Source: Anthonomus grandis grandis
Lineage: Eukaryota; Arthropoda; Insecta; Coleoptera; Curculionidae
Reading direction: 5' to 3'
Length of the DNA stretch: 64,000 nucleotides
Assembly: GCF_022605725.1 (NCBI RefSeq)
Contig: NC_065549.1
Coordinates: forward strand, 28,473,690 to 28,537,689
This document shows, piece by piece, positions 1 to 13,700 of this stretch (positions within the stretch are counted from its first letter, which is position 1; every line of letters begins with the position of its first letter). The translations under genes and the position numbers were made by a program. Under the pieces are notes generated by a model. It had not been told where the DNA came from, ran no database searches, and saw only the letters and a list, made by a program, of their open reading frames with translations.

Positions 1-258
1 AAATAGTTTAATTTTTTTTCTTTTTATAATATTTATTTGTTATTCTCTCCAAATTAAAACTGCGGTTTCATTTTAATTTAATTTTCTCCGTTTATTATAA
101 CCAATTTAATTAATATTTTTTAAAACTTAACAACAACAAATCTGCGCGTCTACGATAGCCGTATAAACGTACAGATCACGACACTGGAATCAATGCGCGA
201 TGCGTAAAAGTGCTAACATGGAAGAAAAGAAACTCTTCTTAAGTTTATTTCCGCACCT

Positions 259-570
259 GTTGTCTTAATCTTACCGCATCAGATATCGTTATTTACTTAT
301 CAAACCCGCAACAACTCTTAGTGATTAAACCCGAATTAGAAGACCCAGGAAGTCCAGAGCAGGCCTGCTGAAGCCGGATACAGACACCTTAAGATAAGGA
401 TCTCTAAAGGCTGGGTTTCGACCTTTTCACATTTACTTTGAATCACAAAAATACAGTCCTCTTTAAATCTCTCACTGAATTGTGTAAATCCACCTTGTAC
501 TTAAATAAAAATATAAGTAACAATTTTAAATAAAAAAAGAAAAAGTTTTTTTTTCTTAATACAACAACCA
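259..570 (+). repeat. Left LTR of the BEL/Pao element
   Basis: This segment is the left member of a direct repeat pair. The clearest shared blocks are around 280-400 (matching 1690-1800), an AATCACAAAAATACAGTCC-like block, and a final poly-T plus CAACAACCA block. It lacks the short insertion containing an inverted AAAGTGGAAAGGTCGA copy that is present in the right LTR near 1850. Confidence 0.6.
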
Positions 571-771
571 TTTTGGTCCTAAATCGAGCACGGATGATTA
601 AAAAAAAATACATAAACTATTTTTGTTAAAAAAAAAGTAGTTGTTTGGAGAAAAACGCAGGCTAGCTCTGCATTATTAACAGATTTACGGATTCGATCTA
701 TTTATATTCAATATCTCCATGTCGGAGTCCAAACGGTTCATTTTTAGTGCTTCAAAGGTTTTGGATTTTAT

Positions 772-1720
772 TTGCTAAACGAACGATCCGAAGAATATTG
801 TCGCAATGCATTACTTGCTGGAAAACCAATCCAACATCTACTTCACCCGAAATGGGTAATTTACCGCTTCCCCGCATTAGTCTTAACCCTTTCTTTATGT
901 AGGATTGATTATGATGGTCCATTCACTATCACGATGTTACGCACTCGAGGCTCTAAAATACTTACAAGCCTATTTATGTTTATTCATTTGTATGTCTGTT
1001 AAAGCCGTTCATTTAGAACTAGTCTCCGACTTAACTGCTGAAGCTTTTGTCGCAGCGTTTAAACGCTTTACTAGTAGAGGTTTGTGGAAGGCTAATGTTA
1101 AATCAATTAAAACTCATTTAGTTTGAGTCATCGGAGATCATATCCTGACCTATGAAGATCTTTATACCGTTTTTACCCAAGTTGAAGCTTTAATGAACTC
1201 TCGACAATTAACTCCTGTGAGTCTGGACCCTAATGATTTAACCGCTCTTACTCCCGGTCATTTTCTGCTGTTGGAACCTCTAAGCGCCCCCTGAACCAAG
1301 TTTGGAAAATATTCCAATTAATTGGCTATTTCGTTGGCAGTTATTAACCCGCTTTTAACAAGCCATATGGTCTAGATGGTCTCACGAGTATCTTCATACT
1401 CTTCACCAGCGCACAAAATGGCATCAGTCTTCCCCAACTTTATAACCTGGGTCACTTGTTGTCATAAAACAAGACCAAATCCCGCCACTTTAATGGCCGC
1501 TAGGGCGAATTTTGGGAACTTACTCGGGTAGTGATGGAGTTGTAAGACTAGCTAAAGTTAAAACATCTACTGGCACTTTTAAAAGGCCCGCGGTTAAACT
1601 TTCTGTCCTCTGCCGATAGAATAAAATTGCGCTTTGGTCGGGCGGAAATGGTTTACATATGGTGTTGGTTACAATGGTTAACCGCATTACATATCGTGAT
1701 TTACTTATCAAACCCGCCAC
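772..1720 (+). pseudogene. BEL/Pao integrase remnant
   Basis: Translations in neighbouring frames give the integrase core region. The first part (772-1002) has YDGPFTITMLRTRGSK. The next, in another frame (905-1126), has VKAVHLELVSDLTAEAFVAA, a signature of the BEL/Pao integrase core. Around 1135-1265 comes EALMNSRQLTPVSLDPNDL, from the integrase C-terminal part. Several frameshifts and stops separate these blocks, and the reverse transcriptase and protease are absent. Integrase would join retrotransposon cDNA to host DNA, but this copy cannot make a working enzyme. The family call is confident; the exact limits are not. Confidence 0.8.
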
Positions 1721-2006
1721 CACTCTTAGTGATTAAGCCCGATTTAGAAGACCCAAGAAGTCCAGAGCAGACCTGCTGAAGCCGGATACAGACACCTTAA
1801 GGTAAGTATCTTTAAAGGCTGCTTTTTCGACCTTTCCACATTTACTTTTAAAGTGGAAAGGTCGAATTAAAATTGTAAATTATCACAAAAATACAGTCCA
1901 CTTCACCTCTCACTGAATTATCTAAATCAATCTTGTGCTAAAATAAAAATCTAAGTAACAATTTTAATAAAAAAGGAAAAAGTTTTTTTTCTTACTAGAA
2001 CAACCA
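1663..2006 (+). repeat. Right LTR of the BEL/Pao element
   Basis: This is the right member of the direct repeat pair. The degenerate pol reading frame appears to run into its first 90 bases. It has an extra segment of about 30 bp near 1850-1875 relative to the left LTR, including a reverse-complement copy of nearby sequence. Confidence 0.6.
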
Positions 2007-5000
2007 ATGAATGTCCGAAAAGATAATAAAAAAAAATCTTTTGATTTAAAATAATCCGTAGAATATATAGTTATGATTTTTATGTCCCCTAACCTTATGT
2101 AATTTTTCTTTAACTCTAGGAAACATAAATTTGACTATTTATTTTTCTTTAAGTTTCTGAGCAAAACATTCATTTCATTTCTTTCCACCAATTTTTACCG
2201 TAATATACTGGTGATAAAATTAAGAATTTTTCGATGAAATTTTTTGGATGCAAAATTATATTAATTTTTTGTAACTTTAAATTCATCTTCAGAATTTTCC
2301 AGTTTCTTTCACTTATAGGATAGGATTGGGGAAGTTTTTTATATAATTTACTGAAAACGTCATTTAAATTAAAATCTGTGTCGCTGCAAAATTCATTTTG
2401 CACGCCTTCGTAATTTTTTAAGCCAGATTTTTTGCCTTGGCACCGGACGGTGGGATGTGCAAAGGAATCCACCTAAAAGCACAGATACCCCATTATGTAG
2501 TTCAACTAATGATAATATATTGACCCCAATAACAACTAACCACGAGATTGTTGGTTGCTCAAGTAATTTTTTCGACAATCAACGTGCCATAAATTTTCAA
2601 ATTTGTCAATGCATATTTTCGCGTTAAAATACTTAATTTTCGAATTATATTTTTGTTTTAAGATTTTCATATTTTCATGACAACCTATAAGTAGGTTTAA
2701 TCCGAATACAATAGAATAAAGAGTATAAACCAATAAAGACACCACCAAAGTTTATTTATCTATACCGAAAATAGAGCCTTAATAATACACGAATAAAACA
2801 TTTGTATAAAATATTAAATATATTTTTATTTCCACAATATCTTTTTTTTATTTCAATGATTAGTACACAATGGGCTGTAATTTCAGGTCGGTACACAATT
2901 ATAGTAGTATTTACATGAACATTTTTTAAAGCAATACTTAACAAATGGAAAAAAGAACTTATCTATTAATAATAACTCTACAGTACTTTTTGTCTTGTTT
3001 CTTAAAATATAAAGTCAGATCTGAAAGTTAAGAAATTAGGATTTCTTAGGATTTTGGATAGAAACTAACACCAATATCAATAAGGCAAATATCCCAAAAA
3101 CCAGACATATTCATAGTATCAAAGCTAGATTTTCCCTTTTTTTTTAATATATTTACACTACAAAGGCCTTTACATATAAATCGTCTCTTTCTGTATTATC
3201 GAAAACAAAAATACCGGATGTTTTTGTGAATTTTGCAAATAAGCAATTTTATTGTCTGGCAATCCTATCTGCGGCTAAGGGTCATCGCATTTCTCTATAG
3301 CAACAAGCATAGCAAATATTTAGGTGTGATTAGACCACATCGGTACACGCCTATCATGTATGGTCAGTTCACCTGATGCGGAAAAGATCTTAGAAAAAAT
3401 TATACATTTATTGTATACCGTAGTAAGAAAATATAATTAAAACCTTAAAGATCCATGCTACAATCCTCAAAATCTTTTTCTATATCTTTTATGATTGCAC
3501 AAGATTAAAAGTTAAGTTAAAATAATGTTAATTCGTTTGCAATTAAACTCTCAACGTCAGCCAACCAATAAATTCGAATATTATGTCGAGAATTAGTACA
3601 ATAGTTTCAAAGAAAAAAACACTTTAATCATCTATTTGAATGGTTGCAGAAAAGAAGATAAATAAGCGATTTATTGGTTTTCCTAGCCAGTAGCAAACCC
3701 TACTACCAATTTCAGGAAAATAGAGGTGACAAGAGCCATTTTTATCGATAGTTCAAAGTATTATCAATTATATACAGAGTGTCTCCAGGAACCGCATCGA
3801 TCTATTGTGGGAAAACGATAATTAAAATAATTAAATCTGAAAATTTGACAATATACTAAAGTCGATGGCTAAATTATGATCGATACTAAACTCGGCTAAA
3901 ATACGAGTATTTTCAAGATGTAATGTCAGTTATACCGGAAGTAGATCAACTTCGTTATTTTAAATGAGAATTAACAGACTATACCTATATTAAGGCATTT
4001 TTGGATTCTACATTATACTCTTTTAATATTTAAGATCTTTCCAACGACATATCACTCGACATCACATTTAAGTTTCAGGGTTGGTGCCACCCCCTCTTAA
4101 AGAGGCGTACTAGTAGCTATTAAGATGATTTAGTGATTATTAAGTTCGTAAATAAAGCCCCAGCGTTTTTTAAAAAAGCTATTGGACTGTCCGTAAATGG
4201 CTCTGCTTTACAACTTATAATAGCAATCCCCTGATTACGATACATTATCTGAAATATCTTAAAAAAATCCTTTTCAATGGTATCCTACTTTTTTTTGTTT
4301 TTTTTTTGTTTATTAAAACGTTACTTAATTAAATTAAAACCGTATTTTTCATTGTTAATTTCATATATGTTTCATGTTGTAACATTAAAAATTATTGAAT
4401 TGTCACCCTGTATATCTGTTTTAATCAATACGCAAATATTACAATTTTGTGAATATTAAGTGTATAATAATTTTGTGAGTATTAGTTCCTATTAATATTA
4501 TAATAAAGGCAAACTACGAAAATAGTATCGAGAAGAAGCTGCGTATTTTATTTCAAAATATCTCCATTATATTTTGCCCTAAAAAATTATTTTAAACAAA
4601 AATGACAGCTACTAAAGTTATGTGCATTTCATTTCTTTTATTGCATCGTTTTTGAAATTTTCGCCATGTGTTCTTTACTCTTAACTTAAAACTTCTACCA
4701 AGTGCATTCTTTCTTTGTCAATTTTCACTCTATAGAAATATAAAAAATTAAAATATTCGTTGAAAAAAATTTTACGTTTTACACGTGTGCAAATTTAACG
4801 AGTATCTTTTCAAAAAAAGGGACTTTTTTTCTAATTTTTTAGATTTTTTCTCTTTCTTGAGCAAAATTTAAAAATTGATGGCATCGGTTTCAGAATATTC
4901 GGACCTGAAACCTCTCATTTACTAACTAGTTAGCTTATTGAACCGCTACATGAATGAAGAGTACAAAATTAATGGTAACAATATAAATTCTAGTTTGGTT

Positions 5001-5618
5001 ATAATAAATATGCCTGCTCGCTATGGGATTTGCACTTAACGCACTTAAACTATGAAAACACAATGAACAATTTTAGAAAAAAGCAATTAACGAACTAAAC
5101 TATAAAAAAGATATTTTAACTAACAAAAAGATATTTTAACGTCTTTTTAAAATCTCCAACTCTTTTTTACGGGGAACAAGAAATTACTATTATGATTTTT
5201 TTTTTCATCGCTGTAAATTGTATCCAAAAATTTCAAATAACGTTGTGTCTGAAAAAATAGCAATATCAAATATAACTTATATTATTTTTCCATCTATACT
5301 TACAGTATCTTTACTGAGTTCCATTGCCCTTGTAATAAATGAATAGAGAACATAGGATTGTGGAAGATTGCAGAGTTCTTTGTTAGGATTTAGCCGCATT
5401 ACTTTTATCCAAAGTAAAACCAATTTCACGTATTCACATCGATTTCTTCTTTTATATTCTAAATAATAACATCTAAAATTTATTTAAATATTTAGTATTA
5501 ACTAATTACCTCCTGCTATTATTTCGTTCTGTGTGGATAGAATTAGTAAAAAATAGAACAAATGTTTTATGTTATAGTTCGACGCCATATCGGAAAATAA
5601 ATACACCTATCTATTGAT
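2007..5618. other. AT-rich stretch with no recognisable gene
   Basis: This is mostly AT-rich sequence without a gene I can support. A minus-strand stretch from 2748 to 2170 has moderately protein-like open frames broken by stops, with segments such as FENLWHVDCRKNYL and SQSYPISERNW-like residues. It could be a decayed mobile-element protein, but I do not recognise it. A possible MITE at 3771-4404 is listed separately. The rest holds short A/T runs and nothing I can name. Confidence 0.4.
3771..4404. mobile_element. Possible MITE with CAGGGTG-type ends
   Basis: The left edge reads TATACAGAGTGTC. The right edge read on the other strand is TATACAGGGTGAC. Both sit at TA dinucleotides. The interior of about 630 bp has no coding capacity. 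Ends of this kind recur across the window and fit non-autonomous Tc1/mariner-type elements. The match is short, so chance pairing of two different elements is possible. Confidence 0.35.
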
Positions 5619-5619
5619 T

Positions 5620-7199
5620 ACATAAAGTAATGGCCAAAAGTAGATAGACAAATGTTTTTTTTTTTAATCAAAGGAAATAAACATTCTATAATAAAGATAT
5701 TTAAGTATATTATGGGCAACATAAACATGTATAAAAATAATAAAACATTCTTTAGAAACAATCACCTAATTTGGTAAATAATAAGAAATATATTCTGGAA
5801 AAAAGTAGATAGACAATTTTAAAAAATAACCAATACTCTTTTTTTCGAAGTATTTTTTTTTAATTACAGACTAAACCATCTACAATATTAGTATTTTGTA
5901 AAATACCCATTATTGTCTATTATAGCCTGAAATTTACGTGGCATTGATTCAATAAGATTGTCTATGAGTTTAAAACCAATATTTTTCCATTTCTGTTGCA
6001 ACCGTTCGAATAATTCACCTTTATTTGAATTGTTTGTATCCCTAATATCACGATCTACAATTTCCCATTAATTTTCAATGGGATTAAGATCGGGTGACTG
6101 GGATGGCCATTTTAAAACTGGTACTTTTTCTTCTTTGAAAAATTGCTTCATAATTTTGGAAGAATGCTTCGGGTCATTATCTTGCTGGAATTAGAATCTC
6201 AATGGTAAATTGTCTTCGACATAGGGCAACATAATATCTCTGAGAATATCCCTGTACATAAACCTGTCCATTATGCCCTCTATGCGATGTAACGGGCCCA
6301 TTCCATAATCTGAGAAGCAACCCCAAACCATCACTGATCCACCTCCATGGTTAACTGTGGGTTTTGTGTACTTGGGATTCAAACGCTGGCCAGAAGGACG
6401 TCTAACATATTGAATTCAATCGGAATTAAACAAATTAAACTTCGATTCGGCGCTCCAGCAAACACGTTTCCATTCATGCTTTGTCCAGTGTATATGCTGA
6501 CAAGCAAATTCCAATCCGGCTAAGCGATTATTTTTTGAAGGCAATTGTTTTTTTACTGGCCTACGTGCAAATAGATTCTCTTCTACCAACCTTCGTCTTA
6601 CAGTCCTTGAGGACACATTACAAATCCCTAGAGCCTGTAATTCTATCTGAATTTGACGAGAAGTCATGAAAGGGTTATTCTGGCTAATTTGTTTTAATTT
6701 GCGTACAGCTCTAGTGTCCATTTTTTTTGGTCGACCAGATTTATTTTTTGGCTCTAATGATCCTGTCTTTTCATATCTTTTAATAATTGCCCAAACACCT
6801 TTTCTTTTAACATCAAATCTACGAGCAATATCAATTTGACGATCACCAGCGCGATATGCATTAATAATGCGTTGTCTTAAATCAAGAGAGAATCTAATTC
6901 CGCGTGGCATGTTGCACCTTAAGTTAAAGAGAAGCAATACTATACTAATTTTATTTTATAAATATCTAGACAAAAAAATAATTCCAAAATTGTTTTTGTC
7001 TATCTACTTTTGACCAGGTATATTTATATTATTGCTTTATCTGACAGCAAGCAAAACATTTAACTGAAATTTATTGGTATCTTTTTATAGACCGCCTTAC
7101 AAATAACGATAATTAAAAATCTAGGGGACCTGTGGGTAAATCTTTAAACAATTATATGAAAATAATACTTTGTTTATCTACTTTTGGCCACTACTGTAT
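5620..7199 (-). mobile_element. Tc1-like transposon with IR/DR ends
   Basis: The motif GGCCAAAAGTAGATAGACAA occurs near 5631 and again, slightly altered, near 5798. Reverse-complement copies lie near 7005 and 7170. Each end therefore has an outer and an inner copy about 165-175 bp apart, the IR/DR layout known from some Tc1 elements such as Sleeping Beauty and Tc3. The outer right end abuts TA. A broken transposase on the minus strand fills the interior. The total length of about 1.58 kb is normal for Tc1. It lies just 3' of the minus-strand host gene. Confidence 0.85.
5888..6910 (-). pseudogene. Tc1-family DDE transposase, inactivated
   Basis: The frame from the ATG at 6910 to the stop at 5888 is 1,023 nt with no net frameshift, giving the usual Tc1 length of 340 residues. 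The N-terminal 120 residues hold paired helix-turn-helix modules and a GRPKK linker. The DDE core has GGGSVMVWGCFS, QQDNDPKH (second Asp) and DLNPIEN (Glu). The first catalytic Asp, expected in a CWSDESKF-type motif, reads CWSAESKF, so Asp has become Ala. Three in-frame stops also break the core: after FNLFNSD, before FQQDNDPKH, and after NPIEN. The product could not transpose DNA. Confidence 0.9.
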
Positions 7200-7330
7200 A
7201 CATGTTATTTTATATACCATAACCAATCTATGCACTTTAGAGACTAAAAGAACAGTTTTAACTCTGATACAAATACAGAATATAAGAAATCAATGTCTGA
7301 TTATATTATCACAAAATCTAACTTAAAAAT

Positions 7331-7336
7331 TTTATT
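7331..7336 (-). terminator. Candidate poly(A) signal of the minus-strand gene
   Basis: TTTATT on the plus strand is AATAAA on the minus strand, about 250 nt downstream of the stop codon at 7585. AATAAA is common by chance in such AT-rich DNA, so the assignment is tentative. Confidence 0.3.
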
Positions 7337-7584
7337 ACTTAAATCTTTTAACGATATTTTAAAAATAAAACAAAAAAAATCTCGACAAAAAATAATTATT
7401 AATCTACTTGGTAATAATGAAAAAAACATCATAAAAGACTATGATGATGATCAATAGTGATGAGTTCAATAGAAACCAGCTAGCTGGATTAAAATGGTGG
7501 GTTACTTTCGGACGTAGGGCAGAAAAATAAATCGTTGTTAAGTTAAACACTTGTTGTTGAAAACTTTTGTCAGGAAATTTATCC

Positions 7585-7789
7585 TCAAGCGTACATATAA
7601 TGAGGTAAAAGTAGTCGAACACCGAGTCGAAAGTAGTTACACTTGTTAGAAATTATTGTCCTATTGTCCTTGCTATATACTATTCCATCAATCAAACATG
7701 AATCTTTTATTAAACTGCTAAATATGTTATCAATAAATATATCGACTTTTCCATCTGGCATCTTGCAACTTTGACAAATTTTACTGGCA
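7585..7789 (-). CDS. Terminal exon of the minus-strand helical gene
   Basis: The acceptor reads CTCTTTTAG before TGCCAG. The two bases AG left by the previous exon plus this first T make Ser. The exon encodes a C-terminal tail of about 68 residues with a CQSC pair and ends in TGA at 7585-7587 after LLLPHYMYA. A further splice inside the exon cannot be ruled out. Confidence 0.6.
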
Positions 7790-10700
7790 CTAAAAGAGCA
7801 ACATGTTCGCAAAAACTTTGGAGAAAAAAGCAATGGTTTTTACTGCTTTGGTCTAACGGCAAAAGTTATATAGTAGTAAAAAATTAAAATAAAACGTTAT
7901 AAGTAATGAAGGAGTTCATATTATTATTTAACTTTATGCAGGTTAATATTTTAGTCACTTTAAAAAAATTTAGAAAAAACTTGTTATGTTTTATTGCCTT
8001 CCTTTCAGTAAAATTAAATCAACTCCTAGTGAAAGCAGAACCTAAGTATTGAAAGGGTCCTTAATCTTTAATAAGGTACTAGAACGGATTACATAAATTT
8101 GTTGTTCTCTCCTGTTTGTAACTCCTTATGTCTTTTCGTCTTTTTTCCTTTAATTTCTTGTTGCCTGACCTGGCAAAAGCCAATAAGCAAAAATACGTGT
8201 GTATTGTTTTGCTTCTCGTCTTAAGAAGGATCCTGACAAACCCATGCATTTATTATTTAACCTAATTTGATTTCGAATCGAATCGAACCCTTTCAAAAAT
8301 ATCCTAATTAACTACTAATTGAATTTTTATATCGTTCCAATAACTCCTCAAAATTGGTGAAATTTGTTGGCTATAGGTGAAATTTATTTAATTTCAAGAG
8401 TTCCTTTACTATTTCACGAGGCAATCCTACTTCACCAATATGAAGTGAGATGGATGCATTTGCAATAGTGGTGCATAGAACTTCTCTTCATTAAGTGTAG
8501 ACTGTTAATTTCTTTTCGTGTCCGTATCAGAGTAATGTTTCCTAAACTTACTAAACTTCATAAGATACTAATTCTTATACTATTTATATTTTAAAGCTAT
8601 TACCGGCTAGCTTTCAATATCTTGCTGCAGTTTCTACTTTTCTGCGCTTTCGCTCTTCTACAATCAAAAATACTCATGTAAACTAATTTTTGTAAAAACA
8701 AATACTTAAAAAGATTATCGTATTTTTGAAAAGTATAATTCATTCCTCCTCCTATTTAGAATTTGTTTTTAAATTGGAACTTGCGTAGTTAATAAATGGG
8801 TAAATAAATGACTTAGCAAATAAGTCAAAGAAGTTTAATTAAAAAAAAAAGAAAAAAGGTAAGATAGTTCTGTAAAATACGTACCTTTATTGCTATAAGA
8901 AGATGCCCAAAAAAAGGATAGGAGAATCTGAATAACGCTCTGAAACGCACAATTAAGTAGTGACACTTCAAACTGCGCGCAGATATTGAGTATTATTCAT
9001 CTAGCTAATCAAGGATCAACTTAGAAGTCACAAATATAAATTAATTTACTAACATTTTTAGAGATTCCACCTGTGTACCCTTAAAACTTGGAACACTATC
9101 TGTAAATCACCGTGCATATTCGAATTTAATTTAATCAAATTGAATCAAGTTTCAAACAAATTTTCCGAATAACGTCCTCTAACCAAGACCAAATAAATCA
9201 ATGTGACTTAGCGATTATTTCCTTTCGATTCCCCAATCTCCTTGTCTTCAACGAGTTTAGGATAATCAAATTAGGTTGAGCTAAATCAAAATTATGAATA
9301 TTTTTACCAATAAACTCCGCTCTTCGTTTGCTGCTAAAAACGCTTCAATGTTTAAAACAACCAGATTAATCCGACAACCTATCGAAACTCGCTCCGAAAA
9401 ACAGCTCAGACCATCAAAGCATTGCCTTGGTATTGCTCAACTTCATCAATGGTTTGCAAGCGAAACGTATTGCCAGGTGTTTGCCACAGACTCAGCCTTC
9501 TTGAATCAGGAAGTAAACCAAACCTCGATTCATCGGTAAAAATAATGCATGCCTATTCACGCTGTTGCCAATTATGTTCTTTGGACCATCTTTTTTCCTC
9601 TTCAATTTTTTGCTGCGATTTCTACGGGATGGTATCGGACCTCTAACCGGACGCCTGATATAACAATTATTTTCATGTAAACTATTCCATAGTAGTGACA
9701 CTAACGCCATAAATATTGTGAAGCTCACTTCTTAACTAGTTGGCTGTAGTATTGGTGTTCGGTAATGCCGGACGGTGAATAAACCTATCATATATAGATT
9801 CTGTTGCCCTTGTTTGATCAGTATGTCTTTCTCATAATCAGTCTCTTCTGGCACGAACTTATCATCCACAAAAACTTGTTCTGAATACGTTTTTCAATTT
9901 ACCAAATACACCCTGAAGAATTTAAACTATTTGTTTAATATCAACGGGAATAACTTAATATATGGATGTAAAAATAATAGGAAACACAATTTATCTTGGA
10001 ATTTTGACGTCTAAAAATAAAAGTGCTTTTTTCTTGACTTTTCCTTAAAAACCTCAATATTTAGAAACTAAAAGTAATTTGAATTTTTATAGAATTAACA
10101 TCCCTTCGTGTTCTATGAAAAGTGTATTTATAGCTTCATGGTTTAAAAGGACCATAGAAAAAAAGGAAATTCATTGCCGAAACAGGGATAATTTAATAAG
10201 AATTAGTCTGATTCTGTAGTTATATTGAATAAGAGTTTTGCTAAAAGAAATCGAAAAAGTTTAACTTAGTTATTTATAAAAAGTTTAAGGCACTTTAAGT
10301 GCACAATACTCGGTAATTTCATAGTTTCAGATTGAAATTTAAAAACAAAAAATATCAATTGCTCGCTAGGCCAGTAAAATATTGCTTTTTTATAGCGATC
10401 TATAACTAACTGTATTTGTAGACATATTAGATTATATAAGGATATACATATTAAAATATATTATTACCTTTCTTCAATTAACATTGCTAATAAAGGACAA
10501 TTGATTATATGAAAGTTTAATTTCAGCAATGCAATTAAACTTTTGTAGACCATAGATGCAAACAATGGATTATCAGCCAAATCGTGCAAACTTTCTAATA
10601 TTTGAAGCACGTCATCTCCGTCAAGAGTTATTGGTGACCTCACTTTAGATAATTGTTGCATAAATATTAGGCTTTCTTCAATAATATCTTCGGATTTATT

Positions 10701-13700
10701 TAGTAAATTTGAAAACTTTAACTGTACTACTTCATTTATGCATGATCTTTTGGGCTAAAAATAAATAATGTTGGAAAAACGAATTATTGAAGTTGAAGCT
10801 AAATGGTTATTAAATATAATCGAAAGAGCCTTTGAATCAACCATTTAAAAATCCATGTGGTGTCTCACCAATCTGGCGGCTTCACACCTGATTTAAAATA
10901 AGACACCTTTGGCACTTTTATTATCGAAAAAGACTATAGTTACCTGATTTTTTACAATCGTATTTAACAGCTTCAATATAGCTTTAACTAGTTCTTCCTT
11001 CCCTTTTTGAATTTTACTAATAGGAAATCGGAACCAAAAAATATCCGAGCAAACTAACATCTTAAGGTTTTCGTCATTTTTGTAGAAATTTAACATATTG
11101 GAAATATAATAACAACTGGTAAGCAGTATTTCTTCTGTTTGATAGAGAATAAGAGACATTTTGATGTGCTCATATAGTTTTATAGCTAAGTTTAGATTTG
11201 AGGGAACTCCACGAGAGCAAGTATGAACAAGAATTTTAACTGCTTCAGGGTTATCCAAATGTCTGACTATTAAGCTCGGTAGTTCATTATACACTGCTTG
11301 ACTGTTCAAATTCTTTATAGAACCAATTAATCTGAAAAGAAATATATTTCAATTAAAGATTTATAACACTAATAAACCAACCAAAAAAACATTATCTAGT
11401 CGTTTATGCACTATATTTTGGTAACTAATAAAGCTGACTAGAATATTTTTATGGTATTTTTAAAATCTATATCTTAATCGCTTTAATACTCAACGAATAC
11501 ACATTAAACATTACATATTACACATTAATACCTTTTTAGATTTGATATATTTAAGTTCTTGGCACTTAATGCAGCAGTTATAAGATATTTCTCGGAATGA
11601 GTTGAAATGACAGCTTCCTGTAAATCTGACAGATGGTTTTCTGTACATTTTGATAGCCAAAATCTTACACATCCAATTTTTATATTGGGAGGTGCCAAAC
11701 TCAATATCCAAACTAATTGAGACTTTGATAAAGATAGAATTTTATCTAGAAGAGGTCTAAATATTGATAAGAAGTTTAACAAATCTGCTCCCAAGTTCAA
11801 AAGTTTTCTCACTCTTTGTTGTGGTGTTCCTAAAAATACAGAAGTTATTATTGAAAATAATGAATCAAAACAACAAACTTTATTTAAATAAAACGGATGA
11901 AAGCAGCAAAAAAAATTCAATTCAAATTTATTAATTTATAATCTCTCTGTATAAATTTAGACAAATTATCGATCATCGTTGAAAATCTCCGTCTGTTTCT
12001 TTTCCTTCTCATTCTCAAATTTCATTTCCCCTTCAGAGCTGAGAGATTTAACCCCGAGCAATAGAAAAAAGCCACACAGGGTAAGGTCGGGTAAGTAGGG
12101 TGGACATTGCAACAAGATGGTGCCTTATTTTGCGAGGAACGCTTTTACCAAAGTCTACGTATTTCAAATTGAAATATATAGTCTTTGCTTTTACAGGCAA
12201 CTATGTTTTAATAGTGAATGATCTAGGACTCCCACAAATCAAGTCTTCTCACACGGTCCAACATGAACTCTCAGAACCTCAATGTAGCAATTTTGATGGA
12301 CTATTTTTTCCCTCTGGGATCCAGCAATTGTCATAAGAGTCAATAGTAATTGTTTTGAATTTATATTTGCTCATTGTGGCGTTTTGTTCATTCATTTGCC
12401 TCGGCATCATAAGTAAAAAATCACGATTCATTATCTTCTCTAACCTCGAACCTAAGTCTCAATCAGTGGCAATGTTGTGTGATCACTAGAAATGTTAACG
12501 CTAAATCGGTCACTTTTCTGGTTCGCTGAAATCCGAAAGTCGAAGGTTTCCTGATTTCAAATATCGAATATTTGTATATTCAGACGATCATCAGCACGGA
12601 TTAATATACCAATTTTTGTAATAACCCTCCGTGTTTGACATTGGCGTAAAGAGATCCTCGGGAGACCCTCTTAGAAACCATCGCTAGTTTCGCGCTCTTT
12701 TTTGAACCATTTAAAACCACTTAAAAATCATTGTGTGCGGGATTAACATTCATTCCCCCTTAGGCTTCTTTGAACATAGAAGCTTCTGTTAAGCTTCCTT
12801 GGCAATTCCTACTGCACCTATTTTATATTTTCAACTTGATGTTAACCTGTTTTTCATCTGTATCGTAACCGGTACTTCTTCTTTGGCATTTTCCCAGTAC
12901 GTAGACTAATTCAGCCGACTGCTAAAGTCAAGCTAAGAGATCCTGCCTTATTCAGCGAGCTTAAAAGGAAAAGACGCAGATTTCACATACATGAAAGATA
13001 CAAAAAAGACCACAAAATTTATTTCTGCATTTTTGCATGTATGCATCTTTTTCAGTATCATTACGAAAGAAAAATGTTTAAATTACATACATTTTATTCC
13101 TATAAAATGAAATTTTTCAAGAATTTATTGACTATGACCCCGACAGAAGAATTGAATTTTGTGAAATTGTGACAGCTAGAATTACGAAAGAACCTCAGTT
13201 CATCAGAATCAGCTTTAGTCAGAAGTGCGCATAATTGTACTTTTGAGTGAAGACCTAATCCATACTTGTAGTGGAGACGTAGGTTAAGGTAAAATGAAAA
13301 TCCTGTCTCCCTCCAGTTATTTATTAAGCATTTAGTTATTTAAAATTCCCTACATGCTTCGGATATAGTGGTGTCCATCATCGGGGAATAAAAGGTTTAA
13401 AATTGGTATTGGATATACGCCCCAGGGGTTGATTCCACGTCAACAACCTATTTGTTATTATTGTTTTTTTTATTTTTTTTTTAAATAATAAAATTACAAT
13501 TTTCATTTTACCATAATTGTACTTGTTATAAATAAATAATATAAATCCTAAGTAATAAAAAATTTGGAAAAATAATTATTGAAATACTTACCTTTTAATA
13601 GTAAAGGAAAAATATAGCATACGGATTTTAATACGGGGACACAAATAGCTTTTCTGTGTATTTTGGTGTAGATTAACCTACGTATTGCAATTGCAATTTG

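Larger units (their letters stand above)
259..2006 (+). mobile_element. Collapsed BEL/Pao LTR retrotransposon
   Basis: Two similar segments of about 312 and 344 bp (259-570 and 1663-2006) lie in the same orientation around a 1.1-kb interior that carries a BEL/Pao integrase remnant. Both repeats start TGTTG and finish near CAACCA, as expected for LTRs. A complete BEL/Pao element would have several kilobases of gag-pol between its LTRs, so most of the interior has been lost. The two LTRs differ by many substitutions and short indels, so the copy is old. It lies downstream of the 3' end of the minus-strand host gene. The exact LTR edges are estimated from where the similarity fades. Confidence 0.7.

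Noticed and set aside
4277..4459. 60-codon open frame, Phe- and Leu-rich
   Set aside because: Composition reflects T-rich DNA; no start context, splice sites or family resemblance, and it lies inside a probable MITE.
5620..7199. One Tc1 element nested in another
   Set aside because: The inner and outer repeats are regular IR/DR copies with symmetric spacing, and the second Tc1 element at 14.3 kb shows the same layout.
12580..12605. Second hammerhead-like CTGATGA on the minus strand
   Set aside because: No stem II or GAAA follows at the required distance.
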